Shown here: positions 34,146-43,413 of the stretch, piece after piece
How positions within the stretch are numbered: position 1 is the stretch's first letter
How the letters are laid out: the number at the start of each line of letters is the position of its first letter
Origin: Planctomycetota bacterium
Lineage (GTDB): Bacteria > Planctomycetota > B15-G4 > SIAN01
NCBI GenBank assembly: GCA_028289345.1
Contig: JANQQL010000025.1
Location: forward strand, 248,001 to 312,000
DNA: 64,000 nucleotides
Reading direction: 5' to 3'
Notes under the pieces: generated by a model
Database searches by the model: none
The model's input: the letters and a program-made list of their open reading frames with translations, nothing else
What the model was told of the DNA's origin: nothing
Made by a program: the position numbers and the translations under genes

Positions 34146-36104
34146 GTGAGAGACGGCTTGGCGCGGAAAAAAGTCAGTAGGAAATCGGCGGCAGGGCCCA
34201 CCGCAGGGAAGGGGGCCAGCGCAGCGAAGGGGACCGGCGGAGCGGCGAAAACCAGCAAGGCGACCGCTTCCAAGAAGGCCTCCGCGGGCAAACGCGGGAA
34301 GGGCGCGGCGAAGTACGACGAAAGCGCCATTCAGACCCTGGATGCCCTCGAGCACATCCGGCTTCGGACCGGGATGTACATCGGTCGACTCGGGGACGGC
34401 AGTCACCCCTCGGACGGCATCTACATCATGCTGAAGGAGGTCGTCGACAACGCGATCGACGAGTTCATCATGGGCGAGGGGGGCGAGATCCTCATCCGTC
34501 GCGATGGCTCGCGGGTCTCTGTCCGGGACTACGGCCGAGGCATTCCCCTCGGCAAAGTCATCGAATGCGTGAGTCAGATCAACACCGGTGGCAAGTACAA
34601 CGACGAGGTCTTCCAGTACTCCGTGGGATTGAACGGGGTCGGTACCAAGGCGGTCAACGCCCTGTCGTCTCATTTCGAGGTGGTGAGTCACCGAGACGGC
34701 AAGTACCGCCGGGCGCGCTTCGAACGCGGCAAGTTGCTCGAGGAAAAGAAGGGCAAGACCAGCGAGCCCAACGGAACCTTCGTCGAGTTCGAGCCGGATC
34801 TCGAGATCTTTCCCCAGTACGACTGGCTGGACAAGCTGCTCGATCACCGGCTGGACTACTACGCGTATCTGAACACCGGGCTGCGGGTCAACTACAACGG
34901 CAAGATCTACAAGAGCAAGCGTGGTCTGGCGGACTTGTTGAAACGCGAGCTTGGTGGCGAATCGCCGTTGTACGAAGTCGGCCACTGTCGTTCGGACCGG
35001 CTGGAGTTCGCCTGGACTCACACCAACGCCTACGGCGAAAAGTACTTCAGCTTCGTCAACGGTCAGTACACCAACGACGGTGGCACCCACCAGAGCGCGT
35101 TCCGGGAAGGCATCCTGAAGGGTGTGAACGAGTTCGCCAAAGCCAACTTCGCTGGCGAGGATATTCGCGACGGAGTCTTGGGTGCGGTGGCGATCAAGCT
35201 CCAGGATCCGGTCTTCGAGAGCCAGACGAAGAACAAGCTCGGGACCACGGAAGTTCGCCCCTGGATCGTCAAGGAAGTGCGCAACGAGGTCGTGTTGTGG
35301 ATGCATCGCAACAAGAAGGCGGCCCAGGCGCTCCTCGACAAGGTCAAGTCCAACGAACGGATTCGCAAGGAACTCGCGTCCATCAAGAAGGAGGCGCGCG
35401 AGCGGGCCAAGAAGACGGCGATCCGCATTCCCAAGCTGACGGACTGCAAGGTTCACCTCGACAAGGCCAACAAGCGGGCCGAAGAGAGCTCGATCTTCTT
35501 GGTGGAGGGGGATTCCGCGGGGGGCACCATCGTGCAGTGTCGCGATGTGCAGACTCAGGCGATCTATGCCCTGCGCGGCAAGCCGTTGAACTGCTACGGG
35601 CTCAAGCGCGAAGCCGTGTATCGCAACGAAGAGCTGTACAACATGATGCGAGCTCTCGGCATCGAGAACGGGCTCGACGGTTTGCGCTACAACAAGGTCA
35701 TCATCGCCACCGATGCCGACGTGGACGGCATGCACATTCGCAATTTGCTGCTCACGTACTTTTTGCGCTACTTCGAAGAACTGGTGACCAAGGGGCACGT
35801 CTATGTCCTGGAGACACCACTGTTCCGCGTCCGCAACAAGAAAGAGACGCGGTACTGCTACTCCGAGAAAGAACGCGATCAGGCCTTGAAGAAGATCAAG
35901 GGCGCCGAGACCACGCGCTTCAAGGGGTTGGGAGAGATCAACGCACAGGAAATGCGGGTGTTCGTGGGAGAGGACATGCGCCTCGACCCGGTCCTCATCG
36001 ACAACCTGAGCGAAATCACCAAGTCCCTCGACTTCTTCATGGGCAAGAACACGCCCCGGCGCAAATCGTTCATCGTCGACAACCTCGTCACCGACGTGCT
36101 GTAG
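34146..36104 (+). CDS. parE: Type IIA topoisomerase subunit B (ParE/GyrB-like)
   Basis: The ATPase subunit of a type II topoisomerase, about 652 residues. The GHKL ATP-binding motifs are EVVDNAIDE, RDYGRGIPLG and YSVGLNGVGTKAVNAL. The Toprim motifs are LVEGDSAGG and IIATDADVDGMHI, and the C-terminus has RFKGLGEINAQEM. The first ~55 residues are an Ala/Lys/Gly-rich tail (KGASAAKGTGGAAKTSKATA) like histone H1, absent from standard ParE. I placed the start at a GTG with GGAG ten bases upstream; an ATG at 34107 is an alternative. It pairs with the ParC-like gene 118 bp downstream. Confidence 0.93.
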   Translation: MRDGLARKKVSRKSAAGPTAGKGASAAKGTGGAAKTSKATASKKASAGKRGKGAAKYDESAIQTLDALEHIRLRTGMYIGRLGDGSHPSDGIYIMLKEVVDNAIDEFIMGEGGEILIRRDGSRVSVRDYGRGIPLGKVIECVSQINTGGKYNDEVFQYSVGLNGVGTKAVNALSSHFEVVSHRDGKYRRARFERGKLLEEKKGKTSEPNGTFVEFEPDLEIFPQYDWLDKLLDHRLDYYAYLNTGLRVNYNGKIYKSKRGLADLLKRELGGESPLYEVGHCRSDRLEFAWTHTNAYGEKYFSFVNGQYTNDGGTHQSAFREGILKGVNEFAKANFAGEDIRDGVLGAVAIKLQDPVFESQTKNKLGTTEVRPWIVKEVRNEVVLWMHRNKKAAQALLDKVKSNERIRKELASIKKEARERAKKTAIRIPKLTDCKVHLDKANKRAEESSIFLVEGDSAGGTIVQCRDVQTQAIYALRGKPLNCYGLKREAVYRNEELYNMMRALGIENGLDGLRYNKVIIATDADVDGMHIRNLLLTYFLRYFEELVTKGHVYVLETPLFRVRNKKETRYCYSEKERDQALKKIKGAETTRFKGLGEINAQEMRVFVGEDMRLDPVLIDNLSEITKSLDFFMGKNTPRRKSFIVDNLVTDVL

Positions 36105-36222
36105 GCCGGGCGACCATGACAACCTACCGCCAATGCTCGTGACTTCGTCGTTCCACCGATCTTCCTCCTCTGCGTATCTTCCGATTCGCTTTCGACTCGT
36201 AGGCAGCTCTTAGAGACATCTC

Positions 36223-38127
36223 ATGGCTCAGCTCGAACCGCTCATGGAGCGGAACTTCCTGGAGTACGCCAGCTACGTGGTCTTGGACCGGGCCATCCCC
36301 GAGATCCGGGATGGCCTGAAGCCGGTGCAGCGGCGTCTCCTGCAGACGCTGTTCCAGATGAACGACGGCCGTTTCCACAAAGTGGCCAACGTCATTGGCG
36401 ACACCATGAAGCTCCATCCTCATGGCGAAGCGGCGATTGCCGATGCCTTGGTGGTGCTGGCGAACAAGGAGTACTTCATCGAGCGTCAGGGGAACTTCGG
36501 CAATCCCCTGACCGGACATCGTGCGGCCGCACCCCGCTACATCGAGTGCCGCCTCACCCCGCTGGCTCTGGAGACCCTGTTCCACAAGCACACCACCGAA
36601 ATGGTGCCGAGCTACGACGGGCGCCGGGAAGAACCGGTGTTCCTGCGCGCCAAGCTGCCGGTGTTGCTGATGCTCGGGCCCGAAGGCATTGCCGTCGGCA
36701 TGGCGACCAAGATCCTGCCCCACAATCTGCCGGAACTCCTGAAGGCCCAGATCGCTCTCCTGGAGGGGAAGGAAACTCGCGTCTATCCGGACTTCGCTTC
36801 GGGCGGCTTGATGGATGTCACCGAGTACGACGACGGCCGTGGCAAGGTGGTGCTGCGCGCCAAGATCGAGAAGAAGGACGACAAGACCATTGTCATCCGT
36901 GAGCTGCCCTACTCGGTGACCACCGAGAGCCTCATCAACTCGATCGATGCCACCGCCCAAAAGGGTCAAGTGAAGGTCGCGTCCGTCAGCGACTTCACGA
37001 CCAGCAAGGTCGAGATCGAGATCAACCTGCCCCGTGGCACCTACGCCAAGGACGTGATCCCCCAGCTCTACGCCTACACCGACTGCGAGGTTTCGATTTC
37101 CTCGAACGTGGTCGCGGTGCACGACGGAAAGCCACGGGAGATGACCATCACCCAGGTGCTGGCGGCGCAGACCGACCGGCTTCTGGAGAACCTGCGGGCC
37201 GAGATCCAGTGGGACCTGGACCAGTGGAACGACAAGCTCCACTGGCTAACCCTGGAGCAGATCTTCGTCGAACACCGGGTCTATCAGCGGATCGAGAAGG
37301 CCAAGACCGACAAGGCCGTCCGCAAGAACGTCTGGGACGGCATGCACGAGCACGTGAAACTGTTCGTGCGCGACATGGTGGAGGACGACATCGATCGTCT
37401 GCTTCGCATTCCCATTCGCCGGATTTCTCAGTACGACATCGACAAAAATCGCAAGGACGTCAAGGACGCCGAAGCCGCGATCAAGACCTGCAAGCGCAAG
37501 CTCCGTCAGATGAAGAAGACCGCGATCGAGTACCTACAGGACATCATTCAGCGCTACGGCAAGGTCTTCCCGCGCCGCACCAAGATCACCACCTTCCAGG
37601 TCGTCGACAAACGCAAGGTCGCCCGCAAAGACATCCGCATGAGCTACGACCCGAAGAGCGGCTTCTTCGGCACCAAGGTCCGCGGCACCCGCTTCGAGTT
37701 CACCGCCAGCGAGTTCGACCGGATCCTGGCCATCTCGAAAGACGGCAGCTACCGGGTCATGGGCGCCGTCGACAAGATCCTTCTTCCCGGCCGAGTTCTT
37801 CATTGCTCCAAGTTCGACACCGAAAAAGGTGCGACCTTCACCATCGTCTACCGGGACAAGAAGAAGCTGGTCTGGGTCAAGAAGTTCAAGATCCTCCAGT
37901 TCATCAAGGACAAGGAATACTCCCTGGTTCCCGAAGGCGCCAAGATTGAGATGCTGGCTGAGGGCGACAAACCCGGCAGCGTGCATCTCGAGTTCGTGCC
38001 CGCGGCGCGACAGCGCGTGACGGAACTCGAGGTGGACCTGAACGAGTTCGCGATCAAGGGGACGACCGCGCGAGGGAACCGGTTGGCTCCGAAGCCGGTG
38101 GCGAAGGTGACGCGGGTGAAGGGGTAA
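36223..38127 (+). CDS. parC: Type IIA topoisomerase subunit A (ParC-like, short form)
   Basis: A 634-residue DNA breakage/reunion subunit. Residues 10-40 (NFLEYASYVVLDRAIPEIRD, GLKPVQRRLL) open the winged-helix region, and the catalytic tyrosine is Tyr106 in AAAPRYIECRL. The coiled part follows, and the C-terminal region (about 465-634) is shorter than the six-blade domain of GyrA. Its last repeat (FAIKGTTARGNRLAPKPVAKV) recalls the ParC-like proteins of Bacteroidetes and Chlamydiae. Codon use is strongly biased to C and G in third position, as in highly expressed genes. Forms the A2B2 enzyme with the preceding subunit. Confidence 0.93.
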   Translation: MAQLEPLMERNFLEYASYVVLDRAIPEIRDGLKPVQRRLLQTLFQMNDGRFHKVANVIGDTMKLHPHGEAAIADALVVLANKEYFIERQGNFGNPLTGHRAAAPRYIECRLTPLALETLFHKHTTEMVPSYDGRREEPVFLRAKLPVLLMLGPEGIAVGMATKILPHNLPELLKAQIALLEGKETRVYPDFASGGLMDVTEYDDGRGKVVLRAKIEKKDDKTIVIRELPYSVTTESLINSIDATAQKGQVKVASVSDFTTSKVEIEINLPRGTYAKDVIPQLYAYTDCEVSISSNVVAVHDGKPREMTITQVLAAQTDRLLENLRAEIQWDLDQWNDKLHWLTLEQIFVEHRVYQRIEKAKTDKAVRKNVWDGMHEHVKLFVRDMVEDDIDRLLRIPIRRISQYDIDKNRKDVKDAEAAIKTCKRKLRQMKKTAIEYLQDIIQRYGKVFPRRTKITTFQVVDKRKVARKDIRMSYDPKSGFFGTKVRGTRFEFTASEFDRILAISKDGSYRVMGAVDKILLPGRVLHCSKFDTEKGATFTIVYRDKKKLVWVKKFKILQFIKDKEYSLVPEGAKIEMLAEGDKPGSVHLEFVPAARQRVTELEVDLNEFAIKGTTARGNRLAPKPVAKVTRVKG

Positions 38128-38337
38128 AGAGAGCTGTCGAACCAGGGCGAGCGGCGCCAACGGGCTCCTCGGCCAGACAGGTCTTTCCTTTCACGCGTTG
38201 CGACAGCGACGATTTCGGCACGGAGGGCTCGTCCGGAAACTCGGTGCCTTCCTCAAACCTGGTGACGGTCTGGGATCAGCAGTTCGCGCTTTCAGTGGCG
38301 ACCGCGAGCATGATCCTGGGGTGGGAGACTCCTGGCA

Positions 38338-39150
38338 TCACACGATTTCTGGCAACCGGGCTTCGTCGATATTCCTCAGCTTCTGGCCCACGAAAGCAAC
38401 ATAGGTGAGGGCACTTCCAGCAGTCGACAGGCGGTGCGTGTACGCCTTCTTGGCCTTCAGCTGGAGAATCTTGTCTTGGAGCAATGAGTGGGCCAGGGTT
38501 GCGAATCCGCTCGGATCACCTTCGAGAAGGAAGCTTTCCTTGATCGTGAACGCGACCCATCCGCCGGTTTCGATCTGGTTGAAGGCCCTGGAAAAGGCGA
38601 GTGGGGGAATATCCCCGAAGCCGAGTGCGGCCACCGACACAAGGCACGTCAGCGATTTCGAGCTGAGAGTACGCACGGCGTCGGAGGGCGTCTCGCAGAT
38701 GTCGCCGACCACGTAGCTGTCGTAAAGTCCCGGACGATCCCGCTCGGCGGCCTCTTTTGCCTCGGGAATGATGTCGAGACCGACGATTCCGGAAACTGAC
38801 AACTTGCGGAGTTCTTCCGCGACGCATCCGTTGCCAGCACCGAGGTCCAAGATCGTGAGTGATTGCGGATCGACATCCGCGGCAAGCAATTGTTCTACGA
38901 GCAGTCGGCGGACGACCTGAGGCGACTGGCACTTCAGCTGGTCGTACACGATCCTTTCATACAACCCTTGGATGGAGAAGATTGCTTCGTAATCGTGCAA
39001 GCGGATCTTTCTCCATTCGCGTCCCAGCTCGACCTCGACCCACTCTTCATCCTGGGAAACCTCCTCGCCAATGGCGGGCAGCCGAACCGAGGGGGACTTG
39101 CTGGCGAGATGGTCGACGAGGGTGGTGCTGGCTGGGGCGGACAAGGGCAT
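38338..39150 (-). CDS. Class I SAM-dependent methyltransferase
   Basis: About 270 residues. The SAM-binding motif I is LTILDLGAGNGCVAEEL, followed by an acidic residue after strand 2 (IVGLDIIPEAKEAA) and motif II-like GDICETPSDAV. The N-terminal ~100 residues (IFSIQGLYERIVYDQLKCQS) are not part of the core fold and may define substrate. The start is uncertain: the ATG at 39150 is used, and a TTG at 39189 would add 13 residues. The gene stands alone between plus-strand operons. Substrate unknown. Confidence 0.85.
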   Translation of the reverse strand: MPLSAPASTTLVDHLASKSPSVRLPAIGEEVSQDEEWVEVELGREWRKIRLHDYEAIFSIQGLYERIVYDQLKCQSPQVVRRLLVEQLLAADVDPQSLTILDLGAGNGCVAEELRKLSVSGIVGLDIIPEAKEAAERDRPGLYDSYVVGDICETPSDAVRTLSSKSLTCLVSVAALGFGDIPPLAFSRAFNQIETGGWVAFTIKESFLLEGDPSGFATLAHSLLQDKILQLKAKKAYTHRLSTAGSALTYVAFVGQKLRNIDEARLPEIV

Positions 39151-39448
39151 TTCTCCGTTGAGAACAGCTTGGGATTCGGAACGTTCCAAGGGCGGCGTGA
39201 CCTCGCGCTGAGGCTCGAGGGCCCATCAGGCCGCGGCCGGAGGTTGGTCCTGGGGGTGAATGCGAGTCGCTAGGGCAAAGACAGCAACCTTGGGTCGGTG
39301 GCGACTGGCTCGAGAGCAATGCGAGTGCCTGCAAGTGGACTTTTCTACTAAGTGCTTTCTGTTGATCGATTTACGTTGATTGAGGTGGATTGCTGACTAC
39401 GCTCGCTTTCTGCGAGTCGGCGGTAGAAATGCCGGTACAATCGGCAGA

Positions 39449-40945
39449 ATGAGCGCTGAAAAAAGTCTGGCGGCCGATGGAAATGCCCCCACCGTGGCAA
39501 TCGCCGTGGAAGATCGAGGGATCCGCGAGGCTCTCGCTCTCTTGCTCCAGGATCGAGGTGTTCAGGTCGAGATATTGACCCTCGAAACCCACGATTTGCT
39601 CGAGTCCGTCCGCCGTCAGGGAGCCGACGTGGTCGTCATCCGGCGCTCCCAGATTCCCGCATCCGAGTACGAGACGATCGACCGCATGACGGGTGGTGCC
39701 CACGACCCTGGCATCGTCGTTCTTGCGGATGCGGAGGACGCGGGAGATCGGGTTCGGCTTATGGCAGCAGGAGTCAGTCAAGTTCTCCAGGAGTCGCGGC
39801 CTGAGCCGGAGATCGGCGATGCCATCCATGCCATCGCCGGCGCGGAAGCCGGGGGCACTGTGGGAACACCGGAGGTACGCGGCAGCCGTCCGGAGCCTCG
39901 CATCGGAGACTTTTTCTCGCGTAGCCCACGCATGCTCGAGTTCCTGGACCTGGTTCGCAAGGTGGTCGATCAAGACTCGTCTCTCTTGATTCTGGGCGAA
40001 ACCGGTGTCGGCAAGGAACGCCTGGCGCGAGCGATTCATGCAGAGGGGCCGAGGGCGGCAGGTCCGTTCCTGTCGGTGAACATCGGAGCTCTCTCCGAGA
40101 CGCTCCTTGAGGCCGAGCTGTTCGGCCACGAAGCGGGAGCCTTCACCGGTGCTGACAAGATGCGTCGCGGTCAGTTCGAACTCGCGAAGGGGGGAACGAT
40201 CCTGCTGGATGAGATCGGCGAGATGCCCCCGCACCTTCAGGTGAAGCTCCTGGCCGTGCTCCAGCGTCACGAAGTCAATCGAGTCGGTGGGAACCGGGCT
40301 ATCCCGATCGATGTGCGTGTCATGGCCGCGACCAATCGCGACCTGAGCGACGACGTCAAGGAAGGCCGGTTTCGCGAGGACCTCTACTATCGACTGAACG
40401 TGGTCCCGCTGGCCATCCCTTCTCTACGGGAAAGGAAAGAGGAAATCCCCGACCTGGTCGGGAGGTTCATCAACCACTTTCGAAGAGACTTCGATAGCCG
40501 ACAGATCCGCGGAATCACCGATGCGGCGCTTCGGGTCCTCGTTCAGCACGATTGGCCGGGGAATATGCGCGAACTCATCAACGTGATCGAGCGCGCGATG
40601 CTCCTGTGCGATGGATCCCAGATCACTCTCGCGGATCTTCCCGTGGGTCTGCGTTCGGCCATGGGGGAGGGGGAGGCCGAGGCCGACGCGGAAGCGCTCG
40701 CGGAAAACTCCGAGGCGCAGTTCCCCGCGGCCTGGTTGGAGCGTCCTCTCCGTCAGGTGCGACGGGGTGTGATCGAGCGGTTCGAGAAGGCGTATCTCGT
40801 GGCTCAGCTTCGGGCGACAAGGGGCCGGGTCGGCGAGACGGCCCGGCGATCTGGTCTGGCACCACGATCCCTGCACGACAAGATGAAGCGCTACGATCTT
40901 CGCAAAGAGGACTTCCGCGGCACCGGATCCCCCCCCCTTTCATGA
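39449..40945 (+). CDS. Sigma54-dependent activator with degenerate receiver domain
   Basis: This 498-residue enhancer-binding protein has a receiver-like domain (about 13-130), an AAA+ domain with Walker A GETGVGKE (183-190), the sigma54-contact motif GAFTGA (230-235) and Walker B ILLDEIGE (251-258), and a Fis-type helix-turn-helix (about 460-490). In the receiver the phosphoacceptor Asp is replaced: the D-x4-D pattern reads ADVVVIRRSQIP, with Arg65 at that place. It should therefore not be phosphorylated in the usual way. The gene ends in ATGA overlap with the ABC ATPase, so it is transcribed with the transporter. A run of nine C bases lies just before its stop. Confidence 0.92.
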   Translation: MSAEKSLAADGNAPTVAIAVEDRGIREALALLLQDRGVQVEILTLETHDLLESVRRQGADVVVIRRSQIPASEYETIDRMTGGAHDPGIVVLADAEDAGDRVRLMAAGVSQVLQESRPEPEIGDAIHAIAGAEAGGTVGTPEVRGSRPEPRIGDFFSRSPRMLEFLDLVRKVVDQDSSLLILGETGVGKERLARAIHAEGPRAAGPFLSVNIGALSETLLEAELFGHEAGAFTGADKMRRGQFELAKGGTILLDEIGEMPPHLQVKLLAVLQRHEVNRVGGNRAIPIDVRVMAATNRDLSDDVKEGRFREDLYYRLNVVPLAIPSLRERKEEIPDLVGRFINHFRRDFDSRQIRGITDAALRVLVQHDWPGNMRELINVIERAMLLCDGSQITLADLPVGLRSAMGEGEAEADAEALAENSEAQFPAAWLERPLRQVRRGVIERFEKAYLVAQLRATRGRVGETARRSGLAPRSLHDKMKRYDLRKEDFRGTGSPPLS

Positions 40946-41700
40946 TCCAACTCGACGAGGTCTCGAAATCCTTCGCGGTTGGCTCTCCCAAGGTCGTCGA
41001 CCGCGTGTCGTTGACGGTCGAAGAAGGGGAGCTTCTGGTTCTGCTGGGTTCGTCCGGATCCGGGAAGACGACGCTGCTGCGTCTCATCAATCACTTGTTG
41101 GAACCTGACTCCGGACGGGTGCTGGTCGACGGCAAGGAGGTTCGTTGTCAGGACCCCGTTCTGCTGCGGCGCCGCATTGGATACGTTTTCCAGGGGATCG
41201 GGCTGTTTTCTCACCTCTCGGTCGAGGACAACGTCGCGATGGTGCCGCAGCTCCTCGGGTGGCCTCGGGCTCGGCGTCGCGAGCGGGCTCGCGAGCTGCT
41301 CGAGCTCGTTGGGCTGCCGCCGGACGATTACGCATGCCGCTTGCCGATGCAGCTCTCCGGCGGCCAGCAGCAACGCGTGGGTGTCGCTAGGGCTCTGGCA
41401 GCCGATCCGAAGTACCTGCTGATGGACGAGCCGTTCGGAGCACTCGATGCCGTGACTCGTGATGCCCTGCAACGCGAACTCTTGGATATCAAGGAGAAGC
41501 TCTCGAAGACTGTCGTGTTCGTCACTCACGACATCTTCGAGGCGCTGACCCTCGCCGATCGGATTGCGGTGGTTCATCAGGGACGACTCCAGCAAATCGG
41601 AACCAGGCACGAAATCGTAGGGATGCCGAAGACCGATTTCGTCCGAGAGCTGTTCGCTCGACCGGCCGAGCAGATCGACTCTTATCGGAGTCTTCAGTGA
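40942..41700 (+). CDS. Osmoprotectant/betaine-type ABC transporter ATPase
   Basis: This 252-residue ATPase has Walker A GSSGSGKT (36-43), signature LSGGQQQRVGVARAL, Walker B YLLMDEPFGALD and the switch His in FVTHDIFEAL. It belongs to the OpuCA/ProV group, which drives uptake of glycine betaine, choline or related solutes. The C-terminal CBS pair found in many members is missing. The ATG overlaps the activator stop (ATGA), and its own stop overlaps the GTG of the permease/binding-protein gene (GTGA). Cytoplasmic face of the inner membrane. Confidence 0.92.
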   Translation: MIQLDEVSKSFAVGSPKVVDRVSLTVEEGELLVLLGSSGSGKTTLLRLINHLLEPDSGRVLVDGKEVRCQDPVLLRRRIGYVFQGIGLFSHLSVEDNVAMVPQLLGWPRARRRERARELLELVGLPPDDYACRLPMQLSGGQQQRVGVARALAADPKYLLMDEPFGALDAVTRDALQRELLDIKEKLSKTVVFVTHDIFEALTLADRIAVVHQGRLQQIGTRHEIVGMPKTDFVRELFARPAEQIDSYRSLQ

Positions 41701-43292
41701 ATCTTGGCGACACGCTGTCGACCCTCGTCCGCGAGCGATGGGTGGAACTGTGGTTTCGCACGGGAGAGCACTTGCTCCTCATTGGTTGTTCTACGCTCGC
41801 GGCCTGCACCATCGGCCTGCCGTTTGGCATCCTCGCCTTCCGTTTGCCGCGGCTGCGAACCCCGTTGACTGCGTTGGTCGCCACTTTGCAGACCGTGCCC
41901 AGCCTGGCCATGCTCGCCTGTCTCCTCGCCCTTCTCGAAAAGATTGGCGCGGTGCCGGCCTTGATTGCACTGACCCTGTACGCCTTGCTCCCCATCGTGC
42001 GTAACACCCTGGCAGGACTCGATGGGGTGGCTCCAGAGATTCGGGAAGCTGCGCGTGGCATTGGGATGACTTCACGACAGCAACTCGTCCTGGTCGAGTT
42101 GCCGCTGGCCGCTCCGGTGATTGGGGCGGGGATTCGGACCGCGGCCGTCGTCGGCGTCGGAATCGCGACGCTTTCTGCGTTCATCGGTGCGGGAGGTCTC
42201 GGCCAGTTCATCAATCGAGGACTGGCGCTCTCGAACACCAATCTGATTCTTCTCGGAGCAGTGCCGGCGGCGCTCCTCGCTTTGCTGGTGGATGGTGCGC
42301 TGGCGAGTTGCCTATGGGCCATCCGGCCGCAGCCACTCGACTCGGTCCGCAGTCGCTACCGATTGGCGGCGCGACGCGTCCTGGCAGTCGGTTCACTGTT
42401 CGTACTGTTTGTTCTCGGAATTGGCGGGTTCCTGGTGGACCGCGAGCGCCGGTCTGGGGAGGCCCAGAGTGCCATCGCGGAAACCGTGCGGGTAGGAACC
42501 AAGAATTTCACCGAACAGCTCATCCTGGGAGAGCTGATGGCCCAGCTCCTCGAGGAGTCCGGACTGAACGTCCAGCGTCGCTTCAATCTCGGAGGGACGA
42601 TGATCTGTCACGGCGCCTTGATTCATGGCGAAATCGACCTGTACGCGGAATATACCGGCACCGCGCTCACCGCCATTCTTGGTGAGGATCCGTCGGCGAA
42701 TGAATTGCTCGTTAGCCAGGTGGTGGATCGCGAATACCGGGAGCGCTTCGACGTGGAGTGGTTTCCGGCCTTCGCGTTCAACAACACCTACTCCCTCACG
42801 GTTCGCGAGACGTTTGCAGCGGAAAGTGGGTTGTCCCGCATCTCTGATCTGGTTCCATTTGGCGCACAACTCACGGCAGGGTTCACCGCAGAATTCAGCG
42901 AGCGTCCGGATGGTTACCCCGGCCTCCGAGAGAGCTACGGATTGCGGTTCCGGGAGGTCCGAGACCTGGATCCGGCTCTGATGTACCAGGCCATCGGTGG
43001 CGAGGAGGTCGACGTGATCTGTGCGTTCGCCACGGATGCTCGAGTTGCTGCACACCAGCTGATCACCCTTGTGGATGATCGAGAGTTCTTTCCTCCCTAC
43101 CAGGCGGCACCGGTGGTGAGCTCGGGCGCCCTCCGCCGCATTCCAGCCATCCGCCAGGCTCTTCTACCCCTCGGCGGGCTCATTGACGACGACACCATGC
43201 GGCGATTGAATCTCGAGGTGGACATCAAAGGTCGGCGTCCCGCCGAAGTCGCCAGGGAGTTTCTTCAATCGCTATCGGCTGGGAGACGCTGA
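41697..43292 (+). CDS. ABC transporter permease fused to substrate-binding domain (OpuCB-OpuCC type)
   Basis: A 531-residue two-domain protein. Residues 1-~215 are an OpuCB/ProW permease with five to six helices and the EAA-type loop (EIREAARGIGMTSRQQLVLVE). A further helix at about 228-245 (LAVGSLFVLFVLGIGGFLV) leads to an OpuAC-type solute-binding domain (about 255-531): VRVGTKNFTEQLILGELMA, NLGGTMICHGAL and GEIDLYAEYTGT. The binding domain is thus tethered outside the membrane. Such fusions are known for betaine/choline-type systems. GTG start overlaps the ATPase stop. Osmoprotection is the likely role. Confidence 0.92.
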   Translation: MNLGDTLSTLVRERWVELWFRTGEHLLLIGCSTLAACTIGLPFGILAFRLPRLRTPLTALVATLQTVPSLAMLACLLALLEKIGAVPALIALTLYALLPIVRNTLAGLDGVAPEIREAARGIGMTSRQQLVLVELPLAAPVIGAGIRTAAVVGVGIATLSAFIGAGGLGQFINRGLALSNTNLILLGAVPAALLALLVDGALASCLWAIRPQPLDSVRSRYRLAARRVLAVGSLFVLFVLGIGGFLVDRERRSGEAQSAIAETVRVGTKNFTEQLILGELMAQLLEESGLNVQRRFNLGGTMICHGALIHGEIDLYAEYTGTALTAILGEDPSANELLVSQVVDREYRERFDVEWFPAFAFNNTYSLTVRETFAAESGLSRISDLVPFGAQLTAGFTAEFSERPDGYPGLRESYGLRFREVRDLDPALMYQAIGGEEVDVICAFATDARVAAHQLITLVDDREFFPPYQAAPVVSSGALRRIPAIRQALLPLGGLIDDDTMRRLNLEVDIKGRRPAEVAREFLQSLSAGRR

Positions 43293-43413
43293 CTCCAAGA
43301 CGGTGGTGAAAACAGTCTTGGCGAACACAATCGCCGCAAGTCTGGCCACCGCCTCAGCATCACGCCGAGCGAAAGGGCGCGTCCTTACACGACTCGCACG
43401 AATTGGCAGCGCC

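Noticed and set aside
34095..36122. Minus-strand open frame of 675 codons opposite parE
   Set aside because: The plus strand is an unmistakable type IIA topoisomerase subunit.
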